64,000 bases of DNA from Bacteroides propionicifaciens DSM 19291 = JCM 14649 (GTDB lineage: Bacteria > Bacteroidota > Bacteroidia > Bacteroidales > Bacteroidaceae): the NCBI RefSeq assembly GCF_000375405.1, contig NZ_AQWS01000015.1, forward strand, positions 120 through 64,119. Direction: 5' to 3'. Of this stretch, positions 1-9,143 are shown piece by piece (within the stretch, counting starts at the first letter, position 1; every line of letters starts with the position of its first letter). The notes beneath the pieces are model-generated. The model was not told the origin of the DNA. It ran no database searches and was given only the letters and a program-made list of their open reading frames with translations. Made by a program: the position numbers and the translations under genes.

Positions 1-1
1 T

Positions 2-1819
2 GCTAGTCCTATTATGGTGGCTACTATGACTGCTTCTCCCTCTTCTTATCCTTATAACGAAGACGGTTCATTTAGTACCTATTTTCCTGCTTTGAATAAT
101 GCAAATATTGTGCAGACGATGAAATACAACTACGACAGAAACTCTGTAGTTCGTTCATTAAGTACCGCTTCAGCGACTTGGAATATTTGGGATAATCTAC
201 GTCTTAAAGAGATTTTTAACTATGACTTTAATCAGGCTAATAATCGTGTGTGGTGGGATCCAAGATCAAACAATGGACGTTCCTCTAAGGGAGTTTATCA
301 ACGCTATATGATGAACCGTAGCAAGTGGACTTCGCAAACACAGCTTACCTACAATAAGGTTATAGCTGAGAAACATGCGATTGATGTGTTGGCTGGTTTT
401 GAAACTGAGTCATACAAGCTTGACTATGTCTTTGCTAGCGGCAGTAATTATCCTGGTTATTTGGAGGAAATTGGTAATGCAGCCGAGACAGAATCGAGTA
501 GCTCAAAATCAGAATCAAGAATGGTTTCTATGCTAGGTCGTTTGAACTATAATTATGATAATAAATATTACGCTAGCGTAAGTTATCGTCGTGATGGTAG
601 CTCAAGATTATCAACAGATAGTCGTTGGGGAGACTTTTGGTCGGTTTCAGGGTCGTGGAGGTTAACACAAGAAAACTTCATGGACAATGTTCGTGATGTG
701 ATAACTGATGCGAAGATAAGAGCTTCTTATGGAATTAATGGTACACAACCTAGTGACTACTATGGTTATATCGGTGTTTATAGTTACGGTGCCAACTATG
801 ATGGACAACCAGGATCTTCTGAAACTGGACTCTTCAATCCTGACTTGAAGTGGGAGAAAAACTATGCTACCAACATAGGACTTGATATTACGTTGTGGGA
901 AAGATTGTCTATTGGATTCGATTGGTATAATCGCGATACAAAAGACTTACTCCTTGATCAACCTATTTCTCAAACCACTGGTATGACTACTATGTTGAAA
1001 AATATTGGTTCGATGCGTAACAGAGGATTTGAGTTCGAAATTAAATCAACTAATATAGCGAATGATGACTGGTATTGGACTACATCGTTAAATCTTGGTC
1101 ATAATAAAAATAAACTAACTAAGCTTGATGGAGATCAGTCTGAAATAATTAATGGTAGACTTATACACCGAGTTGGTGAGCCATATTATTCTTTCTATGG
1201 TTATGAATATGCAGGTGTTGATCCTGAAACTGGTAAAGAGTCTTTTTATATAAATAACGGTAGTGCAAATTCACGTGAGACTACTACTAATTCTGCGGAT
1301 GCTAAGAAGGTTATCCTGGGCAATGCCAACCCTAAAGTACAAGGTGGATTAACGAACTTTATTAGCTGGAGAGATATTGACTTGAACTTCACCTTCACAT
1401 ATTCGTTTGGTGGCAACTTAATGGATACTGCAAGTTGGTTGCATTCTAATGGTGGAGCCTATCATTATAATGGTAACATTCCATCTTACTATAAGATTGG
1501 TGATATGTGGCAAAAGCCTGGTGATCATGCTAAATTACCTCAGTTTGCTTTTGGTAATAGTGCAACTACTTCTTCACGTTGGGTGAAATCTACTGACCAT
1601 GTTCGTTTAAAAAATATCACTTTAGGATATAGCTTGCCTAAACGTATAACTAAAACCTGGGGAATTAATAAATTACGTGCATATGCTTCAGCTAATAATT
1701 TATTGACATTTAAGTCAAAAAATCTCTATGTTGATCCAGAGGTGCCAGTTGATGGCTTGGTAACTTTTGAAACTCCAGCATTGAGAACCGTGACTTTTGG
1801 CTTGGAAATTAGTTTTTAA
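2..1819 (+). CDS. SusC-like TonB-dependent outer-membrane receptor, 5' end outside window
   Basis: C-terminal two thirds of a SusC/RagA-type receptor that imports oligosaccharides or peptides across the outer membrane with its SusD partner. The reading frame is open from base 2 and matches the downstream paralogue at 3637-6051 residue for residue (the Ser-Pro-Ile-Met-Val-Ala-Thr-Met stretch occurs in both), so the Met at base 14 is internal, not a start. The visible part is beta-barrel rich in aromatic and Gly/Asn/Ser residues, ending with a typical terminal strand closing on Phe. The signal peptide, carboxypeptidase-like domain, TonB box and plug lie to the left of the window. A SusD gene follows 19 bases downstream, as expected for an operon. 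Substrate cannot be told; no glycoside hydrolase or regulator is in view. Confidence 0.93.
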   Translation, partial: ASPIMVATMTASPSSYPYNEDGSFSTYFPALNNANIVQTMKYNYDRNSVVRSLSTASATWNIWDNLRLKEIFNYDFNQANNRVWWDPRSNNGRSSKGVYQRYMMNRSKWTSQTQLTYNKVIAEKHAIDVLAGFETESYKLDYVFASGSNYPGYLEEIGNAAETESSSSKSESRMVSMLGRLNYNYDNKYYASVSYRRDGSSRLSTDSRWGDFWSVSGSWRLTQENFMDNVRDVITDAKIRASYGINGTQPSDYYGYIGVYSYGANYDGQPGSSETGLFNPDLKWEKNYATNIGLDITLWERLSIGFDWYNRDTKDLLLDQPISQTTGMTTMLKNIGSMRNRGFEFEIKSTNIANDDWYWTTSLNLGHNKNKLTKLDGDQSEIINGRLIHRVGEPYYSFYGYEYAGVDPETGKESFYINNGSANSRETTTNSADAKKVILGNANPKVQGGLTNFISWRDIDLNFTFTYSFGGNLMDTASWLHSNGGAYHYNGNIPSYYKIGDMWQKPGDHAKLPQFAFGNSATTSSRWVKSTDHVRLKNITLGYSLPKRITKTWGINKLRAYASANNLLTFKSKNLYVDPEVPVDGLVTFETPALRTVTFGLEISF

Positions 1820-1838
1820 TTTTAAAGGAAGAAATAGA

Positions 1839-3329
1839 ATGAGAAAAATATATAAATCTATAACACTTGGGATAATGCTGGTAGCTTTGTCTGCTTGTGG
1901 AAACAGTTGGTTGAATCTAGATCCTAGTACTTCGACATCCTCAGATAAAGCTATTGTTGATTATTATTCAGCTACGGTAGCGTTGAATGGTCTCTATGAC
2001 GGAATTCAAGGAAGTTCTAGTAGAGTATCATATTATGCCGCTCGTATGTTTTATACAGGAGATGTTCGTGGCGATGATATGCAGGCTAGAACGCAAGGAA
2101 TGCGTTCATCTTCTACCTATGAGATGAGGTATACACAAGATAATGCTCCAGTTATTTGGGCTATTCCTTATAATGTTATTCGGAGATCAAACAATATCCT
2201 TCAAGCTATTGAGAATGGTAAGGTGGCTGATGCTACAGCAGAACAACTTAATAGTTTGAAATCTGAGGCACTAGCTATTAGAGCTTTGGTTCACTTTGAT
2301 CTTTGTAAATTATACGGTGTACCCTATAGTGTTGACAATGGGGCATCTTTGGGTGTACCTATTGTCATAGAGCCGATTGGGGTGAATGCTCTTCCAAAAA
2401 GAAGTACGATTGCAGAGGTTTATGCACAAGTGATCTCAGATCTTAAAGAGTCATTGGACTTGGGAGGTCTAAAAACCACAAAGAACTATGGATATGTAAA
2501 CTCTTGGTATGTGAAAGCATTACTATCTAAGGTTTATTTGTATAAAGAAGATAATGCTCAGGCATTAGCATTGGCTGAAGATGTTTTGAAAAACTCTCCT
2601 TATGTGCTTTGGACAGCCGAAGAGTATATTGACGGTTGGAATACTAACGATACTGGTAGGAAAGAAATGCTTTTTGAGATCATAAATAAAAATTCTAGTG
2701 ATTGGGCCGACCGTGAGGGGATAGCTTATTTAATGTATGAAGACGGTTATGCAGACCTTATTGCGACAAAATCTTTTATAGATATGTTAGGTGCTGACCC
2801 CAATGATGTACGTAATGGTATTTTGATAGCGCCTCAAATCAATGAAGACCTTATTGAGCAATACGGTAAAACTCCGATTTTTGTTAATAAGTTTCCCCCA
2901 GCTAATGGAGATGTACGTTTAAACAGTTTGCCGATGATGCGTTTATCTGAAGTTTACTTGATTGCTGCCGAGGCTGCTGCAAAGCTTGGAAAAAGCGATA
3001 AAGCTGCAGAGTATTTGAATATAATCCATCTTCGTGCAAATCCGGCAGCTTCTCCAGTTAGTCAGGCAGATGCAACACTAGATCGTATTAGTGTAGAGAG
3101 AAGAAAGGAGCTAGTAGGTGAGGGACAACGCTTCTTTGATGCTATGCGTAATAATGAAACAATAGTTCGTTATACCAACCAAAATGATATGCAACTACAT
3201 TATACCTTGATTCCCGAGTCTCAAAAGTTTGATCGAACTTATTTTAGAACGCTATTTCCGATTCCTATAGATGAGGTTAATGTTAATCCAAATTTAAGAG
3301 GGCAACAAAATCCTGGTTATGGTAGCTAA
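1839..3329 (+). CDS. SusD/RagB-family surface lipoprotein
   Basis: SusD-type nutrient-binding lipoprotein that caps the SusC barrel at the cell surface. The start at 1839 was chosen because it gives a clean lipoprotein signal peptide (Met-Arg-Lys, hydrophobic core, Leu-Ser-Ala-Cys with Cys20 as lipidation site); an in-frame ATG 42 bases upstream lies inside susC and would add a non-signal extension. At 496 residues it has normal family length, with a helical TPR-like N-terminal half (RALVHFDLCKLYG) and the conserved C-terminal RRKELVGEGQRFFDAMR and YFRTLFPIP blocks. It is co-transcribed with the SusC upstream and followed by a strong terminator. A diverged paralogue lies at 6070. Confidence 0.94.
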   Translation: MRKIYKSITLGIMLVALSACGNSWLNLDPSTSTSSDKAIVDYYSATVALNGLYDGIQGSSSRVSYYAARMFYTGDVRGDDMQARTQGMRSSSTYEMRYTQDNAPVIWAIPYNVIRRSNNILQAIENGKVADATAEQLNSLKSEALAIRALVHFDLCKLYGVPYSVDNGASLGVPIVIEPIGVNALPKRSTIAEVYAQVISDLKESLDLGGLKTTKNYGYVNSWYVKALLSKVYLYKEDNAQALALAEDVLKNSPYVLWTAEEYIDGWNTNDTGRKEMLFEIINKNSSDWADREGIAYLMYEDGYADLIATKSFIDMLGADPNDVRNGILIAPQINEDLIEQYGKTPIFVNKFPPANGDVRLNSLPMMRLSEVYLIAAEAAAKLGKSDKAAEYLNIIHLRANPAASPVSQADATLDRISVERRKELVGEGQRFFDAMRNNETIVRYTNQNDMQLHYTLIPESQKFDRTYFRTLFPIPIDEVNVNPNLRGQQNPGYGS

Positions 3330-3370
3330 ATAAAACTTTCTATCAAAATTCATAACTAAATGCTAAGTAA

Positions 3371-3416
3371 AGCAGATTATTCAGTTTATTCTGATAATCT
3401 GCTTTGCTTTTTTATT
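3371..3416 (+). terminator. Intrinsic terminator after first SusC/SusD pair
   Basis: Inverted repeat 3371-3384 / 3391-3403 (AGCAGATTAT-TCAG against CTGATAATCTGCT, one bulged T) followed by a T-rich tail TTTGCTTTTTT. It closes the first SusC/SusD operon, so the second pair would need its own promoter. Confidence 0.8.
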
Positions 3417-3600
3417 TGTGTAATTGTAGCTATGTAAAGGTTTATTACACAGTAGTCTAACTTGCTTTATTAACAATTACAAAAATTATTCTTCACTGTG
3501 TATTGATTGTTAAATAGTAGCATAGTGTTAGTTTTTGTGCTTCTCTGTAGCTCTTTGGATAAGAATATGGATACATGGCATATCTTTATGGTAAAATAAA
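3417..3600. other. Gene-free gap with short inverted repeats before truncated SusC
   Basis: About 180 bases of AT-rich sequence without an open frame of note. It contains two small inverted repeats: TGTGTAAT (3417-3424) with ATTACACA (3444-3451), and TACACAGT (3446-3453) with ACTGTGTA (3495-3502). No TAnnTTTG promoter element is visible, although a susC gene follows. SusC-like sequence begins abruptly near 3604, just after an in-frame stop codon (TAA, 3592-3594). Confidence 0.5.
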
Positions 3601-3636
3601 GACTCTTTCGGTTATTCTCAAGGGGGTACAAGTTTA

Positions 3637-6051
3637 TTGTCTACTATTAATAGCAATGATATTGAGTCTATGACTGTAATCAAAGATGCTGCTGCAGCTT
3701 CTTTATACGGTTCTCGTGCAGCCAATGGTGTGATTGTAATTACAACTAAAAAAGGTACTGCTGGTAAGACTAGTTTTAATTTCAAGTCGAGCTTTGGTTT
3801 TTCCGATATGGCGATTAATTATCGGCCAGTATTGAACGGAGAAGCTAGAAGAGAGTTATTGCATCTTGGGCTTTCAAATTATTTTATGGCTAATGGTGAA
3901 AATGCTACACCAGAAAGCTCATTAGCTTATGCTGATAAGAATATTGATAAGTATGCAGCGAGACCTTGGTCTGGATATACTGATTGGAAAGACTTATTAT
4001 TCAAAAATGGCTCTCACCAGAACTATGAGTTTAGTGCTCAAGGAGGTAGTGAGAAAACAAAGTTTTACTCTTCAATGTCTTATACTAAGCAAGACGGTAT
4101 AACAAGCAATTCTGGTTTCGAACGTATGACTGGATCTGCTAATATTAACCATACTGCTGATCGTATAAAATTGGATTTTAACTCAATGGTTTCTTATTCT
4201 AATCAGAACCAAGTGGCTGAAGGAACAAGTTATGGTAGTCCGATAATGGTTGCTACTATGACTGGATCCCCTTCAAACTATCCATATAACGAAGATGGCT
4301 CTTTTAGTACAGATTTCCCCGCTTTAAATGGTGCTAATATTGTTCAGACAATGAAGTACAACTACGATAGAAACTCTGTTTTCCGATCTATGAGTACAGC
4401 TTCTGTTTCTTGGAATATTTGGGATAATTTACGCATAAAAGAAGTGTTTAACTTTGATTTCAACCAGGCAAATAACAGAGTCTGGTGGGATCCTCGTACC
4501 CAGGATGGTAAAGACTCTCATGGAGTTTATCAACGTTGCATGATGAACCGTAGTAAATGGAGTAGCCAAACTCAGTTGACTTACGATAAAGTTATTGCTG
4601 AAAAACATGCTATTGATGCTTTACTAGGATTCGAGACTGAAGATTATAAGTTAGACTATGTTTATGCTAACGGTAGTAACTATCCTGGTTATCTACCTGA
4701 AATAGCTAATGCTGGTACATCAAGATCAAGTAGTTCAAAATCTCAATATCGTATGACCTCGATGTTAGGTCGTTTGAATTACACCTATGATAATAAATAT
4801 TATTTAAGTGGTAGTTACCGTAGAGATGGTAGCTCACGTTTAGCTAGAGATAGCCGTTGGGGTAATTTTTGGTCTGTTTCAGGGTCATGGAGAATGACTG
4901 AAGAAGCCTTTATGGAAGATTATCGCGATATTCTTACTGATGTTAAGATTCGTGCATCGTATGGTGTTAATGGAACCCAGCCTTCAGATTATTATGGATA
5001 TATGGGTGTTTATAGTTATGGTGCAAACTATAATGGTAAGCCTGGTGCCTCTGAAACTAGTTTCTACAATCCCGACTTGTCTTGGGAAAAGAACTATGCA
5101 ACGAATATTGGTTTCGATGTGTCTCTTTGGAATAGATTGACCGTAAGTTTTGATTGGTATAATCGCGACACAAAAGATTTATTATTAGATCAACCAATCT
5201 CGCAAATTACGGGTATTGGTTCAATCTTAAAGAATGTGGGATCGATGAGAAATCGAGGTTTTGAATTCGAAATTAAATCCACAAACATTGATAAGAATGA
5301 TTGGTTTTGGAGCACTTCTTTAAATCTTGGCCATAACAAGAATACATTAACTAAATTAGACGGTTTTCAGCAAGAAATCATTGGTAGTGTGACAATTAAT
5401 AAAGTTGGTCAACCTTACTATTCATTCTACGGCTACGAATATGCAGGTGTTGATCCAGCAACAGGTAAAGAATCGTACTATATAAATGACGGTTCTGAAA
5501 ATAGCAGAAATACCACCACTAGCATTACCGAAGCTAAAAAGGGAATAATTGGTAGTGCTGAACCTAAAGTGTCAGGTGGTTTGACAAACTCTGTAAGTTG
5601 GAAAGATATCGATCTTAACTTTACCTTTACTTACTCTTTTGGAGGTAAAGCATATGATAGAGCAAGATGGTTGCATTCAAATGGTGGTACTGATCACTAC
5701 GATGGTAATATACCTTCTTATTATAAAATAGGTGATATGTGGCAAAAACCAGGTGATCACGCTAAACTTCCTCAATTCGCTTATAATAATGTTCAGGTGG
5801 AGTCGTCTCGTTGGATGATGTCAACAAGCCATGTACGTTTGAAAAATATTACTTTGGGTTATAGCTTACCTAGGAATATCATTCGTAAGGCAGGGCTTAG
5901 CAAGGTGAGAGTTTATGCTTCTGCAAGTAATTTATTTACTATTAAATCAAAAGATTTATACGTTGATCCAGAAGTCCCTGCAAATGGTCTGGTTATGTTT
6001 GAAACTCCAGCACTTAGAACAGTGACATTTGGTATTGAAGTAGGTTTCTAA
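3637..6051 (+). CDS. N-terminally truncated SusC-like receptor, possibly a silent cassette
   Basis: SusC/RagA-type receptor lacking its N-terminal part. Homology begins inside the plug domain: the frame can be read from about 3604 (Ser-Phe-Gly-Tyr-Ser-Gln-Gly-Gly...) into the family motif SNDIESMTVIKDAAAASLYG and RAANGVIVITTKKG, then the whole barrel. The signal peptide, carboxypeptidase-like domain, TonB box and first part of the plug, about 200 residues, are absent, and an in-frame TAA lies at 3592. The only start candidate, TTG at 3637, falls within the conserved plug and would give a protein that cannot be exported. The rest is intact (804 codons, no internal stop) and paralogous to the receptor at the left edge, which argues against simple decay. 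It may be dead or a donor cassette expressed only after recombination. Confidence 0.85.
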   Translation: MSTINSNDIESMTVIKDAAAASLYGSRAANGVIVITTKKGTAGKTSFNFKSSFGFSDMAINYRPVLNGEARRELLHLGLSNYFMANGENATPESSLAYADKNIDKYAARPWSGYTDWKDLLFKNGSHQNYEFSAQGGSEKTKFYSSMSYTKQDGITSNSGFERMTGSANINHTADRIKLDFNSMVSYSNQNQVAEGTSYGSPIMVATMTGSPSNYPYNEDGSFSTDFPALNGANIVQTMKYNYDRNSVFRSMSTASVSWNIWDNLRIKEVFNFDFNQANNRVWWDPRTQDGKDSHGVYQRCMMNRSKWSSQTQLTYDKVIAEKHAIDALLGFETEDYKLDYVYANGSNYPGYLPEIANAGTSRSSSSKSQYRMTSMLGRLNYTYDNKYYLSGSYRRDGSSRLARDSRWGNFWSVSGSWRMTEEAFMEDYRDILTDVKIRASYGVNGTQPSDYYGYMGVYSYGANYNGKPGASETSFYNPDLSWEKNYATNIGFDVSLWNRLTVSFDWYNRDTKDLLLDQPISQITGIGSILKNVGSMRNRGFEFEIKSTNIDKNDWFWSTSLNLGHNKNTLTKLDGFQQEIIGSVTINKVGQPYYSFYGYEYAGVDPATGKESYYINDGSENSRNTTTSITEAKKGIIGSAEPKVSGGLTNSVSWKDIDLNFTFTYSFGGKAYDRARWLHSNGGTDHYDGNIPSYYKIGDMWQKPGDHAKLPQFAYNNVQVESSRWMMSTSHVRLKNITLGYSLPRNIIRKAGLSKVRVYASASNLFTIKSKDLYVDPEVPANGLVMFETPALRTVTFGIEVGF

Positions 6052-6069
6052 TAAAAAAGTAGCAATTAA

Positions 6070-7554
6070 ATGAGAAATATATACAAATCATTCGTTTGGG
6101 GAGTAGCTTTAATTATGCTCTCTTCATGTGGGAATAGCTGGCTAGATCTAGAATCTAGTACAAATATACCAACAGAAAAAGCTATCGTAGATTATAAGTC
6201 TGCTGATGTAGCACTAACAGGTATTTATAATGGTCTACAAGGAACTTCGAGCAAAACGACCTATTATGGTACTAGCATGTGGCTTTATGGTGATGTTAGA
6301 GGTGAAGACATGCAATCTTCTTTATTGTCTAGTCGTGGTGCTCCTTTCTATTCCATGAAATATACAGCAAATGATGCACCTAGCATCTGGAGCATTCCTT
6401 ATAATGTTATACTTAGGGTTAATAGATTAATCGAAGCTATTGATTCAAATAAAATAGGAGATGCTACTCCTGCTCAGTTAGATGCAATGAAATCTCAAGC
6501 TGTAGCTATTCGTGCTTTAGTTCATTTTGACTTATGCCGCATTTATGGTGCTCCTTATAATGTTAATAACGGTGCCTCATACGGTATTCCTATTGTTTTA
6601 AACACATTACCCGTTGCTTCTCAAGAAACTCGAAATACTGTAGCTGAAGTTTATGAGCAAGTGATTAAAGATCTTGAAAAATCTATAGAGATTGGTGGAT
6701 TGACTAAGGATAAGTATTATGGATATGTTAACTATTGGTTTGTTAAAGGGCTTTTGGCTAAGGTTCATCTTTATAAGGGTGATAATGATAAAGCACTTCA
6801 GTATTCAGAAGAAGTAATCAATGACTCTCCTTATGAGTTGTGGACTAACGAAGAATATGTTGATGGTTGGCAAACTACTGATAAAGGACGTAAAGAGATG
6901 CTTTTCGAGATTGTGAATTTTAGTACCGATAGCTGGACAGACAAAGAGGGTATCGCAAATATAATGAGCCCTTATGGCTATGCTGCAGCTATTGCGACTA
7001 AATCCTTTATCGATATGCTAGCTAAAACTCCAGACGATATTCGCAATAAAGTTTTGGTAAAGAGTGTTCAGTCTGGTTCTATAAAACTATATGGTGATGC
7101 TACAGTTTTTGTCAATAAATACCCGGCTGATGAAACTGGAGAGTGGCGTTTAAACAGCTTACCCGCAATGCGTTTATCTGAAATTTACTTGTTTGCTGCT
7201 GAGGCAGCTGCTAAGCTGGGTAATTCTCAGAAAGCTGCTGATTACTTAAATGTAATTCATAAGCGTGCAAACCCTAAGGCTGCAGATATAACTGCTGCTG
7301 AAGCAACTTTAGAACGCGTTATCTTAGAAAGACGTAAAGAGCTTATTGGTGAGGGTAGTCGTTTCTTTGATGCAATGCGTAATGATGAAACTATTACTCG
7401 TTACACCAATGAAGAGGATAGAGGTTTCCATCCATCTTTAGATGATGTATCTCGTAGTTTTAATAGAACTTACTTTAGAACTCTTCTTCCTATACCACTA
7501 AGTGAGACAAACGTTAATGCACCAATCCGTGCACAACAGAACCCAGGATATTAA
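6070..7554 (+). CDS. SusD/RagB-family surface lipoprotein, second copy
   Basis: Paralogue of the lipoprotein at 1839: 494 residues, lipoprotein signal with Leu-Ser-Ser-Cys (Cys20), the helical RALVHFDLCRIYG block and the C-terminal RRKELIGEGSRFFDAMR and YFRTLLPIPL blocks. It lies 18 bases after the truncated SusC, the normal SusC-SusD arrangement. The gene looks intact, but no promoter is visible upstream of the truncated susC, so expression may depend on whatever would supply that gene's missing 5' end. The two pairs differ at many silent positions, so the duplication is old. Confidence 0.92.
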   Translation: MRNIYKSFVWGVALIMLSSCGNSWLDLESSTNIPTEKAIVDYKSADVALTGIYNGLQGTSSKTTYYGTSMWLYGDVRGEDMQSSLLSSRGAPFYSMKYTANDAPSIWSIPYNVILRVNRLIEAIDSNKIGDATPAQLDAMKSQAVAIRALVHFDLCRIYGAPYNVNNGASYGIPIVLNTLPVASQETRNTVAEVYEQVIKDLEKSIEIGGLTKDKYYGYVNYWFVKGLLAKVHLYKGDNDKALQYSEEVINDSPYELWTNEEYVDGWQTTDKGRKEMLFEIVNFSTDSWTDKEGIANIMSPYGYAAAIATKSFIDMLAKTPDDIRNKVLVKSVQSGSIKLYGDATVFVNKYPADETGEWRLNSLPAMRLSEIYLFAAEAAAKLGNSQKAADYLNVIHKRANPKAADITAAEATLERVILERRKELIGEGSRFFDAMRNDETITRYTNEEDRGFHPSLDDVSRSFNRTYFRTLLPIPLSETNVNAPIRAQQNPGY

Positions 7555-7593
7555 TTTGTTCTGATAACTAAAAATTATATCGTAATAAATGTA

Positions 7594-7645
7594 AGTAGGC
7601 TAGGTTGCTATTAAAAGCTAATCTAGCCTACTTTCGTTTATTTAA
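7594..7645 (+). terminator. Probable intrinsic terminator after second SusD
   Basis: Inverted repeat AGTAGGCTAG (7594-7603) and CTAGCCTACT (7623-7632), partly extended inward, followed by the T-rich run TTCGTTTATTT. It separates the SusC/SusD region from hflX. Confidence 0.6.
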
Positions 7646-7736
7646 TTGATACTTTAATATTCGTTATAATTGTTATTCAGCGCATACTAATGCATTTTAA
7701 ATGGCTTTAAAATGATCAAGCCTTGCAGTTATTTGT

Positions 7737-7744
7737 TATATTTG
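7737..7744 (+). promoter_or_regulatory. Bacteroidetes -7 element upstream of hflX
   Basis: TATATTTG matches the TAnnTTTG consensus 25 bases before the hflX start. No good -33 TTTG was found at the expected spacing. Confidence 0.5.
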
Positions 7745-7768
7745 TTAGTAGAAATTTAAAAGTACAGA

Positions 7769-9052
7769 ATGAAAGATTTTATAATATCCGAAGTACAACA
7801 AGAAACGGCCGTATTGGTGGGGTTGATTACTCAAGAGCAAGATGAAACCAAAACAAATGAATATCTAGCTGAGCTTGAGTTTTTGACCGAAACAGCTGGT
7901 GCTGTTATTGTAGGCCAATTTACTCAGCGCTTAGATAAACAAAACCCTACAACTTATGTGGGTACTGGTAAGCTCCAAGAGATCCGTGATTTTGTTGAAG
8001 AACATGAGGTTGGGATGGTCATCTTCGATGATGAACTTTCGGCCAAACAAATAAGAAATATTGAGAAGGTACTCGAAGTAAAGATTCTTGATAGAACTTC
8101 TTTAATCCTCGACATCTTTGCCATGCGTGCACAGACTGCTAGTGCTAAGACTCAAGTAGAGTTGGCACAGTACCAATATATGTTGCCTCGATTGACTCGA
8201 CTTTGGACTCACTTGGAACGCCAAGGTGGTGGTTCGGGAACAGGGACTGGTGGTTCAGTAGGTCTTCGTGGACCTGGTGAGACTCAGCTTGAGATTGACA
8301 AACGTATTATTGGTGATCGTATCTCTTTCCTTAAAAAACAATTGGAGAAGATTGATAGACAAAAAGCTACTCAACGTCAAAACAGGGGTCGTATGATTCG
8401 TGTAGCTTTGGTAGGATATACCAATGTGGGTAAGTCAACGATCATGAATATGCTTGCTAAGAGTGAGGTGTTTGCTGAGAACAAGCTCTTTGCTACGCTT
8501 GACACTACAGTACGAAAAGTAGTAGTGGGTAACCTTCCTTTCCTTTTGTCGGATACCGTAGGGTTTATTCGTAAACTCCCAACCGACTTGGTCGATTCGT
8601 TTAAATCTACCCTTGACGAGGTTCGTGAAGCCGATTTATTAATTCATGTGGTTGATATCTCTCACCCTAGCTTTGAAGATCATATTCGTGTGGTAGAACA
8701 GACTTTGGCTGATATTGATTGCTCTGACAAACCCGTATTCTTGGTATTTAACAAGATTGATGCTTACTCATTCATTAAGAAAGATGAAGATGACTTGACT
8801 CCTGCAACAGTTGAAAACCGTACTTTAGAAGAATTAATGAACACCTGGATGGCTAAGGCGCAAGACTGCATCTTTATCTCTGCACTAGAGAAAACCAACC
8901 TCGAAGAGTTCCGTAAAGAAATCTACGATAGAATCCGTGAACTTCACGTTCAACGTTTTCCTTATAATGATTTCTTATACCCTATTTACGACGATGTTGA
9001 CTGGGATAACATAGTAGAATCAGACGAATCTGAGGAAGATGAGGTTGAATAA
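7769..9052 (+). CDS. hflX: GTPase HflX
   Basis: Ribosome-associated GTPase that binds the 50S subunit and splits stalled or stressed ribosomes. The 427-residue protein has the N-terminal HflX domain, including the YVGTGKL and FDDELSAKQIRNIE stretches, the Gly-rich linker before GPGETQLEIDKR, a predicted coiled coil (about 178-205) and a canonical G domain: P-loop GYTNVGKS at 216-223, DTVGF switch, and NKID. The C-terminal tail is strongly acidic. It appears monocistronic, with its own -7 element and the fumarase promoter just after its stop. Confidence 0.96.
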   Translation: MKDFIISEVQQETAVLVGLITQEQDETKTNEYLAELEFLTETAGAVIVGQFTQRLDKQNPTTYVGTGKLQEIRDFVEEHEVGMVIFDDELSAKQIRNIEKVLEVKILDRTSLILDIFAMRAQTASAKTQVELAQYQYMLPRLTRLWTHLERQGGGSGTGTGGSVGLRGPGETQLEIDKRIIGDRISFLKKQLEKIDRQKATQRQNRGRMIRVALVGYTNVGKSTIMNMLAKSEVFAENKLFATLDTTVRKVVVGNLPFLLSDTVGFIRKLPTDLVDSFKSTLDEVREADLLIHVVDISHPSFEDHIRVVEQTLADIDCSDKPVFLVFNKIDAYSFIKKDEDDLTPATVENRTLEELMNTWMAKAQDCIFISALEKTNLEEFRKEIYDRIRELHVQRFPYNDFLYPIYDDVDWDNIVESDESEEDEVE

Positions 9053-9076
9053 AGATTAATTTCCCTAATCTATGGT

Positions 9077-9101
9077 TTTGAATCGAAAAAAGTTAACTTT
9101 G
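9077..9101 (+). promoter_or_regulatory. Promoter of the fumarase gene
   Basis: TAACTTTG at 9094-9101 matches the -7 consensus 43 bases before the fumarase start. A TTTG at 9077-9080 is present but only 13 bases away, shorter than the usual 19-21, so only the -7 element is convincing. Confidence 0.5.
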
Positions 9102-9143
9102 TAGGTAGCTAATATTCAAATAACACATTTAAAATAAATAATT

